Position numbers and translations under genes: made by a program
DNA from: Ectobius pallidus
Taxonomy: Eukaryota; Arthropoda; Insecta; Blattodea; Ectobiidae
Length of the DNA: 64,000 nucleotides
Reading direction: 5' to 3'
Assembly: GCA_964059195.1 (NCBI GenBank)
Contig: CAXKWD010000004.1
Span: forward strand, 116,019,938 to 116,083,937
The notes under the pieces: generated by a model
Databases searched by the model: none
Seen by the model: only the letters and a program-made list of their open reading frames with translations
Told to the model about the DNA's origin: nothing
Part shown: positions 49,555 through 63,043 of the stretch, piece after piece
How positions within the stretch are numbered: the first letter of the stretch is position 1
How the letters are laid out: each line of letters starts with the position of its first letter

Positions 49555-51386
49555 AAAATTTAAATAAGACTCTTTAACTTTTATACCATACTTTATGGAT
49601 AAAATTGAATATTAATAATGAATATTTCGATTTCTCTCCGTGATTTTCATACACAACACAAGCTCTGTAATGAAATGAATATAATTGATACTAATTAGAG
49701 CAATAAATCATTTATCTATTTTAATTCGACTTATTAATTTCCTGCTAGGCCACTTGTACTGCTATAAAGGTACGGCCATATTAGTGGAGGTATAATGAAG
49801 CACTTCAACAGTCGACTCCGTAGTGAATGGACCTGCATTACAGTTTCCTGTACAACAATCTGAAAATAAATAAACACAATTATTTATCGATGAATACTGA
49901 GTAATTGTTCAATCTAATCGTACCGAGGCCATAAATAAGAATAAAGTCTTTTCGAAGAGAAAGAGAAATAAGGGGAGAGAAAAACAAGGAGAGGTAAAGA
50001 GAATATGACCTGCTAAAAACGCAAACCAAAGTTTGGCACTACATTTTAGGATTACAACAGGCTATAATTATGTTGAAACTACCTACACACTTCGCGCCCA
50101 AACCCTCATTTGGATGGGTAAGTACTTATTACTATAGTGTGATCTGAAAGTGCGAGAGTGGAGGAGAAAGAGGGAGAGATAGATAGACAGAGACCGACAG
50201 AATGAAGAAAAGCTAGAAAAAAAGATCGAGCAATGTGCAGTACTAAATTTTCCTATCACGAGAAGGTGGTTATGAAAACACGACCTTTCGACAACTCGAC
50301 CCCATTCATGATGGGTACATATTTGTCACTGCAATATGATCGGTAAGAGACGAAGAGAAAGAAAGAAGAGAGGGAGAAAGAGAGATTGATAGAGACAGAA
50401 AGAATGGTAGCTACTAAACGAGACAAAGCAATGTAGCACTTAATTTCCCGATCACGAGAAGATAGAGAGGGATAGAGAGAGCGGAAAATCGAAAGGAACC
50501 TGAAACCTTGGGCAAAGAAATACAGCGCGATAAAGAGTAAGATAGGTAAAGCGAGAATTACATTTAAATTGTAGTAAGATGAGAGAGTGGGACAGATATA
50601 GATTTGAGAAATGGTGAGATGGAGAGTTGGAGGCGTTAACAGAAATATATGGAAACATAGAGAGAGAGTTGAGACGTAGATAGAAGAAAGGTATATTTAA
50701 TTATGTTTCATGCTTATATGTGCAATGATAAGATTAATGAATTGTATCCAAATTAATACTCAGGTTTTATGCTGGCGTTTGCCTTTCCAGTCATCATCAC
50801 ATTGCCGTCAAATATTTTGGCGTCCGGTGCAGCCATGTATCATCTGCTTTTAGACATCTTCGAAGACTAGATCTGGATTTATAAGATTCAAGTTAGTTTG
50901 TTATTTACAGTTTTAAAGAACAAACACAGTAAACTATGGTTGATTTATGGATATGAGATAAGATATTGATGAGATTTGAATAGTTGAGACAAGCAGACAC
51001 CTTTAGCTCGTTAATCTCATGAATTATAACTGTGTCAATTTTGCTGAGGTTAATTTTTTTTAAATTAAATGTGCCATTTTCTAAGTTTTTTAACCTTCAA
51101 GATACCTATTATTATTGCTAAAAAATAACGTTGTTGGTGTTGTGTGAGCATATATTGTATAATTGATTGCTGTCGAATAGTTACCAGACTGATATAATAA
51201 CACAAATTCCGATGCCTCAAAATAACTCTGTGTGTCAGTACCTATGCATACGATTTAGTAAAAGTATGGTGGCAGCTCCCAACTTCTATTGTTCGATGCT
51301 GGGCATAATACTGTCACACTCTCTAAAGGAAATTCCTTGGTTTATCCTGTCTCTTCAATTCGTGTAAGTACAATTACATTTTATTT
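49555..51386 (+). repeat. Satellite monomer M22
   Basis: 1,832 bp; duplicate of M19. Confidence 0.93.
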
Positions 51387-53221
51387 AAAATTTAAATAAG
51401 ACTCTTTAACTTTTATACCATACTTTATGGATAAAATTGAATATTAATAATGAATATTTCGATTTCTCTCGGTGATTTTCATACACAACACAAGCTATGT
51501 AATGAAATGAATATAATTGATACTAATTAGAGCAATAAATCATTTATCTATTTTAATTCGACTTATTAATTTCCTGCTAGGCCACTTGTACAGCTATAAA
51601 GGTACGGCCATATTAGTGGAGGTATAATGAAGCACTTCAACAGTCGACTCCGTAGTGAATGGACCTGCATTACAGTTTCCTGTACAACAATCTGAAAATA
51701 AATAAACACAATTATTTATCGATGAATACTGAGTAATTGTTCAATCTAATCGTACCGAGGCCATAAATAAGAATAAAGTCTTTTCGAAGAGAAAGAAAAA
51801 TAAGGGGAGAGAAAAACAAGGATAGGTAAAGAGAATATAACCTGCTAAAAAACACAAACCAAAGTTTGGCACTACATTTTAGGATTACAACAGGCGATAA
51901 TTATGTTGAAACAACCTACACTCTTCGCGCCCAAACCCTCATTTGGATGGGTAAGTACTTATTACTATAGTGTGATCTGAAAGTGCGAGAGTGGAGGAGA
52001 AATAGGAGAGATAGATAGACAGAGACCGACAGAATGAAGAAAAGCTAGAAAAAAAGATCGAGCAATGTGCAGTACTAAATTTTCCTATCACGAGAAGGTG
52101 GTTATGAAAACACAACCTTTCGACAACTCGACCCCATTCATGATGGGTACATATTTGTCACTGCAATATGATCGGTAAGAGACGAAGAGAAAGAAAGAAG
52201 AGAGGGAGACAGAGAGATTGATAGAGACAGACAGAATGGGAGCTAGTAAACGAGACAAAGCAATGTAGCACTTAATTTTCTGATCACGAGAAGAGGGAGA
52301 GAGGGATAGAGCGAGCGGAAAATCGAGAGGAACCTGAAACCTTAGGCAAAGAAATACAGCGCGATATAGAGTAAGATAGGTAAAGCGAGAATTACATTTA
52401 AATTGTAGTAAGATGAGAGAGTGGGACAGATATAGATTTGAGAAATGGAGAGATGGAGAGTTGGAGGCGTTAAGAGAAATGTATGGAAACATAGAGAGAG
52501 AGTCGAGAAATAGATAGAAGAAAGGTATATTTAATTATGTTTCATGCTTATATGTGCAATGATAAGATTAGTGAATTGTATCCAAATTAATACTCAGGTT
52601 TTATGCTGGCGTTGCCTTTTACAGTCATCATCTCATTGCTGTCAAATATTTTGGCGTCCGGTGCAGCCATGTATCATCTGCCTTTAGACATCTTCGAATA
52701 TTAGATCTGGATTTATAAGATTCAAGTTAGTTTGTTATTTACAGTTTAAAAAAGAACAAACACAGTAAACTATAGTTGATTAATGGATACGAGATATGAT
52801 ATTGATGAGATTTGAATACTTGAGACAAGTAGACACCTTTAGCTGGTTAATCTCATGAATTATAACTGTGTCAATTTTGCTAAGGTTAATTTTTTTTTAA
52901 GTAACTGTGCCATTTTCTGAGATTTTCAACCTTCAAGATACCTATTATTATTGCTAAAAATATTGTTGTTTGTGTTGTGTGAGCATAGATTGTATAATTG
53001 ATTGCTGTCGAATAGTTACCAGACTGATACAATATCACAAATGCCGATGCCTCAAAATAACTCTGTGTATCGGTACCTATGCACATCAATTAGTAAAAGT
53101 ATGGTGGCAGCTATCAACTTCTATTGTTCGATGCTGGGCATAATACTGTCACCCTCTCTAAAGGAAATTCCATGGTTTGTCCTGTCTCTTCAATTCGTGT
53201 AAGTACAATTACGTTTTATTT
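51387..53221 (+). repeat. Satellite monomer M23
   Basis: 1,835 bp; duplicate of M20. Confidence 0.93.
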
Positions 53222-55053
53222 AAAATTTAAATAAGACTCTTTAACTTTTATACCATACTTTATGGATAAAATTGAATATTAATAATGAATATTTCGATTT
53301 CTCTTGGTGATTTTGATACACAACACAAGCTATGTAATGAAATGAATATAATTGATACTAATTAGAGCAATAAATTATTTATCTATTTTAATTCGACTTA
53401 TTAATTTCCTGCTAGGCCACTTGTTCTGCTGTAAAGGTACGGCCATATTAGTGGAGGTATAATGAAGCACTTCAACAGTCGACTCCGTAGTGAATGGACC
53501 TGCATTACAGTTTCCTGTACAACAATCTGAAAATAAATAAACACAATTATTTATCGATGAATACTGAGTAATTGTTCAATCTAATCGTACCGGGGCCATA
53601 AATAAGAATAAAGTCTTTTCGAAGAGAAAGAAAAATAAGGGGAGAGAAAAACAAGGATAGGTAAAGAGAATATAACCTGCTAAAAAACACAAACCAAAGT
53701 TTGGCACTACATTTTAGGATTACAACAGGCGATAATTATGTTGAAACAACCTACACTCTTCGCGCCCAAACCCTCATTGGATGGGTAAGTACTTATTACT
53801 ATAGTGTGATCTGAATGTGCGAGAGTGGAGGAGAAAGAGGGAGAGATAGATAGACAGAGACCGACAGAATGAAGAAAATCTAGAAAAAAAGATCGAGCAA
53901 TGTGCAGTACTAAATTTTCCTATCACGAGAAGGTGGTTATGAAAACACAACCTTTCGACAACTCGACCCCATTCATGATGGGTACATATTTGTCACTGCA
54001 ATATGATCGGTAAGAGGCGAAGAGAAAGAAAGAAGAGATGGAGACAGAGAGATTGATAGAGACAGAAAGAATGGTAGCTACTAAACGAGACAAAGCAATG
54101 TAGCACTTAATTTTCCGATCACGAGAAGATAGAGAGGGATAGAGAGAGCGGAAAATCGAATGGAACCTGAAACCTTGGGCAAAGAAATACAGCGCGATAA
54201 AGAGTAAGATAGGTAAAGCGAGAATTATATTTAAATTGTAGTAAGATGAGAGAGTGGGACAGATATAGATTTGAGAAATGGAGAGATGGAGAGTTGGAGG
54301 CGTTCAGAGAAATGTATGGAAACATAGAGAGAGAGTCGAGAAATAGATAGAAGAAAGGTATATTTAATTATGTTTCATGCTTATATGTGCAATGATAAGA
54401 TTAGTGAATTGTATCCAAATTAATACTCAGGTTTTATGCTGGCGTTGCCTTTTCCAGTCATCATCTCATTGCTGTCCAATATTTTGGCGTCCGGTGCAGC
54501 CATGTATCATCTGCTTTTAGACATCTTCGAAGACTAGATCTGGATTTATAAGATTCAAGTTAGTTTGTTATTTACAGTTTTAAAGAACAAACACAGTAAA
54601 CTATGGTTGATTTATGGATATGAGATAAGATATTGATGAGATTTGAATAGTTGAGACAAGTAGACACCTTTAGCTCGTTAATCTCATGAATTATAACTGT
54701 GTCAATTTTGCTGAGGTTAATTTTTTTTTAATTAAATGTGCCATTTTCTGAGATTTTTAACCTTCAAGATACCTATTATTATTGCTAAAAAATAATGTTG
54801 TTGGTGTTGTGTGAGCATATATTGTATAATTGATTGCTGTCGAATAGTTACCAGACTGATATAATAACACAAATTCCGATGCCTCAAAATAACTCTGTGT
54901 GTCAGTACCTATGCATACGATTTAGTAAAAGTATGGTGACAGCTATCAACTTCTATTGTTCGATGCTGAGCATAATACTGTCACCCTCTCTAAAGGAAAT
55001 TCCTTGGTTTATCCTGTCTCTTCAATTCGTGTAAGTGCAATTACGTTTTATTT
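53222..55053 (+). repeat. Satellite monomer M24
   Basis: 1,832 bp; like M21 up to about 53954, then octamer present, 'gaagatagagagg' and a B-type 3' end, so the junction of the 5,492-bp duplication falls inside it. Confidence 0.93.
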
Positions 55054-55212
55054 AAAATTTAAATAAGACTCTTTAACTTTTATACCATACTTTATGGATA
55101 AAATTGAATATTAATAATGAATATTTCGATTTCTCTTGGTGATTTTGATACACAACACAAGCTATGTAATGAAATGAATATATAGACCATGGGCTGCCAA
55201 TATGAAACCCTC

Positions 55213-55829
55213 CCCCCCCCGTGGGAATTTCCGACACATATATTTTTTTGTTGGTATTGTCATCTAGTTTAGGATTTTAGTTGTTTGCCCCTTATCAATT
55301 ACAGCATTTAGCCGGAAACCCAGGAAAACCCCGGAAATTCGCAGAAAATGAATTTGTTTTAATTTTTCATTGTTCTTTGCTCCTAATATTCCCAGGGAAT
55401 TTCTGACTCACACATTTTTGTTGGTATTGGCATCTAGTTTAATGCTCCAGTTGTTTGCCCCTTACAAATTACAACATATCCCCGGAAAGCCCGGAAAACC
55501 ACGTATATACGGAGAAAATTACTATGTATTATTTTTTAAATCTTTGTTCTTTGCTCCTAATATTCGAAGGGAGTTTCTGATTCGTATGTTTTTTGTTGGT
55601 ATTGCCAACTAGATTAAGGTTTCAGTTGTTTGCCCCCTTATGAATTATAGCATATCTCCAGAAAACTCCGAAAACGACGGAAATCCGGAGGAACTGACTT
55701 TTTAAAAATTTCTTTAAAATCTTTGTTCTTTGCTCCTAATATTCCCAGGGAATTTCTGAATCACATAATTTTTGTTGCTATTCCCATATAGTTTAAGGTT
55801 TCAGTTGTTTTTCCCTTACCAATTACAGC
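55213..55829 (+). repeat. Left arm of the foldback-like element (about 4 tandem repeats)
   Basis: The word 'ttgtttgcccc' or a variant recurs at about 55281, 55451, 55626 and 55805, a spacing of ~170-179 bp. Each repeat also holds 'tgttctttgctcctaatatt' and 'gttggtattg'. An 80-codon open frame at 55370-55612 only translates these repeats. Confidence 0.85.
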
Positions 55830-56290
55830 ATGACAAAGAATACTGGAAAAAATCCTGATGCTGAAGGAATGAAGGCGATTGGAAACCTGACAGAACATAC
55901 TTCATATTCTAATTTGACATCTGTGAATGATAATTAATTTAACTTACCAAACCTTCCACAGTCACTACCAAACTTTCTTGACTGAAGTTAGAGAAGGGAC
56001 ATTCGGTAAAACACCACAATTTTGGAATGGTAATATGGACAAAGTGTCTTTGATTTTGAGATTTCAGCGAGCAACTAAAGAAAACAACTTTGACTTACAC
56101 TTGGCATGTTTAGAAGATATGATTCCCGTTTTCTTTGCATGTGACCATCACAATTATGGCAGATATCTCGTAGTCCATATACTCACCCTTTTGAACCTGC
56201 AAGGGACACATTTGAAGCAGAAGAATTACTTCGCAATAACGGTTTCAGTGACCGTAGATCACAAGTTCCGAGTTCTAGAAATTCTATGGA
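55830..56290 (+). pseudogene. Captured gene fragment inside the foldback-like element
   Basis: Two open stretches look protein-coding. The first, ATG at 55830 to TAA at 55937 (35 codons), includes GMKAIGNLTEHTSYSNL. The second lies within 55927-56322 and includes FWNGNMDKVSLILRF, HLACLEDMIPVFFA and DHHNYGRYLVV. From about 56205 a different frame continues the protein-like text (DTFEAEELLRNNGFSDRRSQ), so there is a frameshift around 56190-56205. From memory, these words resemble a large family of uncharacterised proteins scattered through invertebrate genomes; I cannot name a domain. The piece has no complete start-to-stop gene and then runs directly into arm repeats. It is probably a dead fragment picked up by the element. 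Confidence 0.55.
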
Positions 56291-57655
56291 TTACCGTGGT
56301 TTTCCGGGTTTTCCGGGGATAAGTTGTAATTGATAATGGGCAAACAGCTGAAACCTTAATCTAGATTACAATGCCAACAACAACAACAAAAATATGTAAG
56401 TCAGAAGTTCCCTGGGAATATTAGGATCAAAGAACAAAGGTTTTTAAAATATTAAAACGAACTCATTTTCTTCGGATTTTTTAGGTTTCCGGAGTTTTCC
56501 GGGGATATGCTGTAATTAATTAGGGGCAAACAACTGAAACCTTAATCTACATGGCAATACCAACACAAAACCATATGAGTCACCAATTCCCTTTGAATAC
56601 TAGGAGCAAAGAACTAAGATTTAAAAAATTGAAACAACGTCATTTTCTCCGGGCTTCCGTGGTTTTCGGAGTTTTATGGGGATTTTCTGTAATTGATAAG
56701 GGGCAAACAACTGAAACCTTAATCTACATGGCAATACCAACACAAAACCATACGAGTCACCAATTCCCTTTGAATACTAGGAGCAAAGAACTAAGATTTA
56801 AAAAATTAAAACGAAGTCATTTTCTCCGAGCTTCCGTGGTTTTCGGAGTTTTCTGGGGATTTGCTGTAATTGATAAGGGGCAAACAACTGAAAACTTAAT
56901 CTACATGGCAATACCAACACAAAAGCATATTAGTCACTAATTCCCTTTGAATACTAGAAGTATAAAAGTAAGATTTAAAAAATTAAAACAAAGTCATTTT
57001 CTCCGGGCTTCCATGGTTTTCGGAGTTTTCTGGGGATTTGCTGTAATTGATAAGGGGCAAACAACTGAAACCTTAATCTGGATGGCAATACCAACAAAAG
57101 AACATATGATTCAGAAATTCCCTTTGAATATTAGAAGCAAAGAACAAAGATTTTAAAAATAAAACATTGTCATTTTCTCCGTATAAAAGTGGTTTTTCGG
57201 GTTTTCCGGGGATATGTTGTAATTTGTAAGGGGCAATCATCTGAAAACTTAAACTAGATGACAATACCAACAAAAAATATGTGAGTCAGAAATTCCCTGG
57301 GCATATTAGGAGCAAAGAACAAAGAAAAATTAAATCAAACTCATTTTCTCCAGATTTCAGTAGTTTTCCGGGGTTTCCGGGTAAATGCTGTAATTGATAA
57401 GGGGCAAACAACTGAAGACATAATCTAGATGGTAATACCAACAAAAAATATGTGAACCAGAAATTCCCTGGGCATATTAGGAACAAAGAACAAAGAAAAA
57501 TTAAAACAAACTCATTTTCTCCGGATTTCCGGGGTTTCCGGGTAAATGCTGTAATTGATAAGGGGCAAACAACTGAAAACTTAAACTAGATGGGAATACC
57601 AACAAAAAAATATATGTGTCGGAAATTCCCACGGGGGGGGGGGATGGGGGGTATA
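56291..57655 (-). repeat. Right arm of the foldback-like element (about 8 tandem repeats)
   Basis: The word 'ggggcaaac' or a variant recurs at about 56338, 56524, 56700, 56877, 57054, 57230, 57401 and 57562, spacing 161-186 bp, in the orientation opposite to the left arm. Open frames here (for example 56551-56940 and 56947-57156) are in-frame translations of the ~177-bp repeat and are not separate genes. The arm is about twice the length of the left arm. Confidence 0.85.
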
Positions 57656-59376
57656 CAGTAGCCTACGCTCTAATAATTTATACTAATTAGAGCAATAAAT
57701 TATTTATCTATTTTAATTCGACTTATTAATTTCCTGCTAGGCCACTTGTACTGCTTTAAAGGTACGGCCATATTAGTGGAGGTATAATGAAGCACTTCAA
57801 CAGTCGACTCCGTAGTGAATGGTCCTGCATTACAGTTTCCTGTACAACAATCTGAAAATAAATAAACACAATTATTTATCGATGAATACTGAGTAATTGT
57901 TCAATCTAATCGTACCGGAGCCATAAATAAGAATAAAGTCTTTTCGAAGAGAAAGAAAAATAAGGGAGAGAAAAACAAGGATAGGTAAAGAGAATATAAC
58001 CTGCTAAAAACACAAACCAAAGTTTGGCACTACATTTTAGGATTACAACAGGCGATAATTATGTTGAAACAACCTACACTCTTCGCGCCCAAACCCTCAT
58101 TGGATGGGTAAGTACTTATTACTATAGTGTGATCTGAATGTGCGAGAGTGGAGGAGAAAGAGGGAGAGATAGATAGACAGAGACCGACAGAATGAAGAAA
58201 AGCTAGAAAAAAAGATCGAGCAATGTGCAGTACTAAATTTTCCTATCACGAGAAGGTGGTTATGAAAACACAACCTTTCGACAACTCGACCCCATTCATG
58301 ATGGGTACATATTTGTCACTGCAATATGATGGGTAAGAGACGAAGAGAAAGAAAGAAGAGAGGGAGACAGAGAGATTGATAGAGACAGAAAGAATGGTAG
58401 CTACTAAACGAGACAAAGCAATGTAGCACTTAATTTTCCGATCACGAGAAGATAGAGAGGGATAGAGAGAGCGGAAAATCGAAAGGAACCTGAAACCTTG
58501 GGCAAAGAAATACAGCGCGATAAAGAGTAAGATAGGTAAAGCGAGAATTACATTTAAATTGTAGTAAGATGAGAGAGTGGGACAGATATAGATTTGAGAA
58601 ATGGAGAGATGGAGAGTTGGAGGCGTTAACAGAAATATATGGAAACATAGAGAGAGAGTTGAGACGTAGATAGAAGAAAGGTATATTTAATTATGTTTCA
58701 TGCTTATATGTGCAATGATAAGATTAATGAATTGTATCCAAATTAATACTCAGGTTTTATGCTGGCGTTTGCCTTTCCAGTCATCATCACATTGCCGTCA
58801 AATATTTTGGCGTCCGGTGCAGCCATGTATCATCTGCTTTTAGACATCTTCGAAGACTAGATCTGGATTTATAAGATTCAAGTTAGTTTGTTATTTACAG
58901 TTTTAAAGAACAAACACAGTAAACTATGGTGGATTTATGGATATGAGATAAGATATTGATGAGATTTGAATAGTTGAGACAAGTAGACACCTTTAGCTCG
59001 TTAATCTCATGAATTATAACTGTGTCAATTTTGCTGAGGTTCATTTTTTTAAAATTAAATGTGCCATTTTCTAAGATTTTTAACCTTCAAGATACCAATT
59101 ATTATTGCTAAAAAATAATGTTGTTGGTGTTGTGTGAGCATATATTGTATAATTGATTGCTGTCGAATAGTTACCAGACTGATATAATAACACAAATTCC
59201 GATGCCTCAAAATAACTCTGTGTGTCAGTACCTATGCATATGATTTAGTAAAAGTATGGTGGCAGCTCCCAACTTCTATTGTTCGATGCTGGGCATAATA
59301 CTGTCACCCTCTCTAAAGGAAATTCCTTGGTTTATCCTGTCTCTTCAATTCGTGTAAGTACAATTACATTTTATTT

Positions 59377-61209
59377 AAAATTTAAATAAGACTCTTTAAC
59401 TTTTATACCATACTTTATGGATAAAATTGAATATTAATAATGAATATTTCGATTTCTCTCGGTGATTTTCATACACAACACAAGCTATGTAATGAAATGA
59501 ATATAATTGATACTTATTAGAGCAATAAATCATTTATCTATTTTAATTCGACTTATTAAATTCCTACTAGGATACTTGTACTGCTATAAAGGTACGGCCA
59601 TATTAGTGGAGGTATAATGAAGCACTTCAACAGTCGACTCCGTAGTGAATGGACCTGCATTACAGTTTCCTGTACAACAATCTGAAAATAAATAAACACA
59701 ATTATTTATCGATGAATACTGAGTAATTGTTCAATCTAATCGTACCGAGGCCATAAATAAGAATAAAGTCTTTTCGAAGAGAAAGAGAAATAAGGGGAGA
59801 GAATAACAAGGAGAGGTAAAGAGAATATGACCTGCTAAAAACACAAACCAAAGTTTGGCACTACATTTTAGGATTACAACAGGCTATAATTATGTTGAAA
59901 CAACCTACACACTTCGCGCCCACACCCTCATTTGGATGGGTAAGTACTTATTACTATAGTGTGATCTGAAAGTGCGAGAGTGGAGGAGAAATAGGAGAGA
60001 TAGATAGACAGAGACCGACAGAATGAAGAAAAGCTAGAAAAAAAGATCGAGCAATGTGCAGTACTAAATTTTCCTATCACGAGAAGGTGGTTATGAAAAC
60101 ACAACCTTTCGACAACTCGACCCCATTCATGATGGGTACATATTTGTCACTGCAATATGTTCGGTAAGAGAGGAAGAGAAAGAAAGAAGAGAGGGAGACA
60201 GAGAGATTGATAGAGACAGACAGAATGGGAGCTAGTAAACGAGACAAAGCAATGTAGCACTTAATTTTCTGATCACGAGAAGAGGGAGAGAGGGATAGAG
60301 CGAGCGGAAAATCGAGAGGAACCTGAAACCTTAGGCAAAGAAATACAGCGCGATATAGAGTAAGATAGGTAAAGCGAGAATTACATTTAAATTGTAGTAA
60401 GATGAGAGAGTGGGACAGATATAGATTTGAGAAATGGAGAGATGGAGAGTTGGAGGCGTTCAGAGAAATGTATGGAAACATAGAGAGAGAGTCGAGAAAT
60501 AGATAGAAGAAAGGTATATTTAATTATGTTTCATGCTTGTATGTGCAATGATAAGATTAGTGAATTGTATCCAAATTAATACTCAGGTTTTATGCTGGCG
60601 TTGCCTTTTCCAGTCATCATCTCATTGCTGTCAAATATTTTGGCGTCCGGTGCAGCCATGTATCATCTGCTTTTAGACATCTTCGAAGACTAGATCTGGA
60701 TTTATAAGATTCAAGTTAGTTTGTTATTTACAGTTTTAAAGAACAAACACAGTAAACTATGGTTGATTTATGGATATGAGATAAGATATTGATGAGATTT
60801 GAATAGTTGAGACAAGTAGACACCTTTAGCTCGTTAATCTCATGAATTATAACTGTGTCAATTTTGCTGAGGTTAATTTTTTTTAAATTAAAAGTGCCAT
60901 TTTCTAAGATTTTTAACCTTCAAGATACCTATTATTATTGCTAAAAAATAATGTTGTTGGTGTTGTGTGAGCATATATTGTATAATTGATTGCTGTCGAA
61001 TAGTTACCAGACTGATATAATAACACAAATTCCGATGCCTCAAAATAACTCTGTGTGTCAGTACCTATGCATACGATTTAGTAAAAGTATGGTGACAGCT
61101 ATCAACTTCTATTGTTCGATGCTGGGCATAATACTGTCACCCTCTCTAAAGGAAATTCCTTGGTTTATCCTGTCTCTTCAATTCGTGTAAGTACAATTAC
61201 GTTTTATTT
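59377..61209 (+). repeat. Satellite monomer M26
   Basis: 1,833 bp; A-like 5' part and B-type 3' end, with private changes near 59560-59572 ('ttcctactaggatac'). Confidence 0.93.
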
Positions 61210-63043
61210 AAAATTTAAATAAGATTCTTTAACTTTTATACCATACTTTATGGATAAAATTGAATATTAATAATGAATATTTCGATTTCTCTTGGTGATT
61301 TTGATACACAACACAAGCTATGTAATGAAATGAATATAATTGATACTAATTAGAGCAATAAATCATTTATCTATTTTAATTCGACTTATTAATTTCCTGC
61401 TAGGCCACTTGTACTGCTATAAAGGTACGGCCATATTAGTGGAGGTATAATGAAGCACTTCCACAGTCGACTCCGTAGTGAATGGACCTGCATTACAGTT
61501 TCCTGTACAACAATCTGAAAATAAATAAACACAATTATTTATCGATGAATACTGAGTAATTGTTCAATCTAATCGTACCGAGGCCATAAATAAGAATAAA
61601 GTCTTTTCGAAGTGAAAGAGAAATAAGGGGAGAGAAAAACAAGGAGAGGTAAAGAGAATATGTCCTGCTAAAAACACAAACCAAAGTTTGGCACTACATT
61701 TTAGGATTACAACAGGCTATAATTATGTTGAAACAACCTACACACTTCGCGCCCAAACCCTCATTTGGATGGGTAAGTACTTATTACTATAGTGTGATCT
61801 GAAAGTGCGAGAGTGGAGGAGAAATAGGAGAGATAGATAGACAGAGACCGACAGAATGAAGAAAAGCTAGAAAAAAAGATCGAGCAATGTGCAGTACTAA
61901 ATTTTCCTATCACGAGAAGGTGGTTATGAAAACACAACCTTTCGGCAACTCGACCCCATTCATGATGGGTACATATTTGTCACTGCAATATGATCGGTAA
62001 GAGACGAAGAGAAAGAAAGAAGAGAGGGAGACAGAGAGATTGATAGAGACAGACAGAATGGGAGCTAGTAAACGAGACAAAGCAATGTAGCACTTAATTT
62101 TCTGATCACGAGAAGAGGGAGAGAGGGATAGAGCGAGCGGAAAATCAAGAGGAACCTGAAACCTTAGGCAAAGAAATACAGCGCGATATAGAGTAAGATA
62201 GGTAAAGCGAGAATTACATTTAAATTGTAGTAAGATGAGAGAGTGGGACAGATATAGATTTGAGAAATGGAGAGATGGAGAGTTGGAGGCGTTAAGAGAA
62301 ATGTATGGAAACATAGAGAGAGAGTCGGGAAATAGATAGAAGAAAGGTATATTTAATTATGTTTCATGCTTATATGTGCAATGATAAGATTAGTGAATTG
62401 TATCCAAATTAATACTCAGGTTTTATGCTGGCGTTGCCTTTTCCAGTCATCATCTCATTGCTGTCAAATATTTTGGCGTCCGGTGCAGCCATGTATCATC
62501 TGCCTTTAGACATCTTCGAAGATTAGATCTGGATTTATAAGATTCAAGTTAGTTTGTTATTTACAGTTTAAAAAAGAACAAACACAGTAAACTATAGTTG
62601 ATTAATGGATACGAGATATGATATTGATGAGATTTGAATACTTGAGACAAGTAGACACCTTTAGCTGGTTAATCTCATGAATTATAACTGTGTCAATTTT
62701 GCTAAGGTTAATTTTTTTTTAAGTAACTGTGCCATTTTCTGAGATTTTCAACCTTCAAGATACCTATTATTATTGCTAAAAATATTGTTGTTTGTGTTGT
62801 GTGAGCATAGATTGTATAATTGATTGCTGTCGAATAGTTACCAGACTGATACAATATCACAAATGCCGATGCCTCAAAATAACTCTGTGTGTCGGTACCT
62901 ATGCACATCAATTAGTAAAAGTATGGTGGCAGCTATCAACTTCTATTGTTCGATGCTGGGCATAATACTGTCACCCTCTCTAAAGGAAATTCCATGGTTT
63001 GTCCTGTCTCTTCAATTCGTGTAAGTACAATTACGTTTTATTT
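61210..63043 (+). repeat. Satellite monomer M27
   Basis: 1,834 bp; related to M20 and M23 ('attccatggtttgtcc' near its 3' end). In the exon-like segment it carries a silent GTT-to-GTG change near 61461. Confidence 0.93.

Larger units (their letters stand above)
42899..53954 (+). repeat. Near-exact tandem duplication, 5,492-bp period (three monomers)
   Basis: M18-M20 and M21-M23 each total 5,492 bp and share even rare variants, for example 'ctctccgtg', 'gaaactacctac', 'cttcgaatattag' and 'attccatggtttgtcc'. The offset identity begins just after a difference at ~42898/48390 ('aagctag' versus 'aatctag') and ends near 48462/53954 where one copy lacks the 'acaactcg' octamer. This is the youngest expansion in the array, or possibly an assembly duplication. 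Confidence 0.88.
55183..57672. mobile_element. Foldback-like element with long tandem-repeat inverted arms (2,490 bp)
   Basis: Inserted in the satellite word 'gaatataatttatac' with a 3-bp duplication ATA (55180-55182 and 57673-57675). The ends form an imperfect inverted repeat: left 'tagaccatgggctgcc', right (complement) 'tagagcgtaggctact', then C-runs and 'cgtgggaatttccgac' on both sides. The arms are tandem repeats in opposite orientation around ~450 bp of different sequence. No transposase is visible. A 3-bp duplication occurs with PIF/Harbinger and CACTA elements, whereas Drosophila foldback elements make longer ones, so I do not assign a superfamily. Confidence 0.78.
55054..59376 (+). 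repeat. Satellite monomer M25, split by the foldback-like element
   Basis: Net ~1,830 bp after removing the insertion at monomer offset ~129. Its variants ('ctgctttaaagg', 'gaatggtcctg') make it a sister of M17. Confidence 0.93.

Noticed and set aside
56551..57156. Long open frames in the right foldback arm
   Set aside because: The translation repeats with the ~177-bp DNA repeat, which happens to be a multiple of three; no independent sign of coding.
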